Shown here one piece after another: positions 63,703-64,000 of a stretch of 64,000 nucleotides of DNA. Source of the DNA: Acanthacorydalis orientalis (lineage: Eukaryota; Arthropoda; Insecta; Megaloptera; Corydalidae); the NCBI GenBank assembly GCA_034766995.1, contig CM068322.1, forward strand, positions 15,944,310 to 16,008,309. The letters run 5' to 3'. A program made the position numbers and the translations under genes. Numbering within the stretch: position 1 is the first letter of the stretch; each line of letters opens with the position of its first letter. Under the pieces are notes generated by a model, which saw only the letters and a program-made list of their open reading frames with translations, did not search any database and was not told where the DNA came from.

Positions 63703-64000
63703 CAAATTTAACAACCAAACCTAATGTTCTGCTTTAAATTACGTAATATGCTATTCTAATTGTGTATTTCAGACTATGAATGCATAAAGAAAAGTAAGTT
63801 GTGAAAATAGTATATGTTCTTAAAATAAAAAAATAATTGAATTACTACAAATGTATTTTTTTATCAAGCCTGGATTATATATTTAAGAACACCAAAGAAT
63901 TTTAAATAACATTTTTTGTAAACGGTTAATTTATACTGTCTCCGATCATGTTATATTGTTTTTCGAACATGTATAATGTGTAGAAAAAAGCAAGTAATAT

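Larger units (their letters stand above)
52374..64000. other. Noncoding stretch to window end
   Basis: Nine microsatellites and several GC-elevated islands (about 52.70-53.28, 54.45-54.54, 57.37-57.72, 60.17-60.42 and 61.09-61.41 kb) that contain no credible reading frame. No gene recognised. Confidence 0.5.

Overview
This is a eukaryotic, almost certainly insect, nuclear window. It is very AT-rich, and by eye well above 70% A+T outside the coding exons. It contains interrupted genes with GT-AG introns, about sixty (AT)n-based microsatellites and several decayed mariner transposons. No rRNA, convincing tRNA, operon or CRISPR structure was seen. An arthropod, perhaps a hymenopteran parasitoid or another insect with a very AT-rich genome, would fit, but the sequence alone does not fix the order.

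The only strongly supported protein gene lies on the minus strand between about 35.8 and 22.9 kb. Three exons (35819-35663, 32843-32668 and 27140-22877) have good splice sites and phases that match exactly. Together they give 1,531 residues of one continuous reading frame. At least one further 5' exon, carrying the start codon, is not identified. The last exon is a single 4.26-kb block with clearly higher GC than its surroundings and no microsatellite inside it. The protein is long, polar and mostly disordered, with a repeated VRKIFE-type motif and several compact blocks that look conserved. I do not recognise the family.

The introns and flanks hold mobile-element remains: an internally deleted irritans-type mariner (27628-28443), two copies of one deletion derivative of an Hsmar1/cecropia-like mariner (about 33832-34315 and 36409-36884), a third Hsmar1-like copy in which the N- and C-terminal transposase parts are fused (51669-52373), a degenerate mariner D2 fragment (about 30720-31070), and a roughly 1.03-kb element with inverted repeats and an unknown ORF (46116-47142).

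At 16.87-17.76 kb a GC-richer patch looks like a plus-strand promoter with a tandemly duplicated CCAAT-type unit. It is followed by two candidate alternative exons that both end with an ATG and one or two codons in phase 0. A third candidate exon in matching phase lies at 18.6 kb. These are predictions from splice signals only.

The rest (about 0-16.8, 18.7-22.6, 37-46 and 47.2-64 kb) is AT-rich noncoding DNA with microsatellites, some perfect palindromes and a few GC-elevated islands that could be regulatory. Most ORFs there are translations of (AT)n arrays or chance openings.
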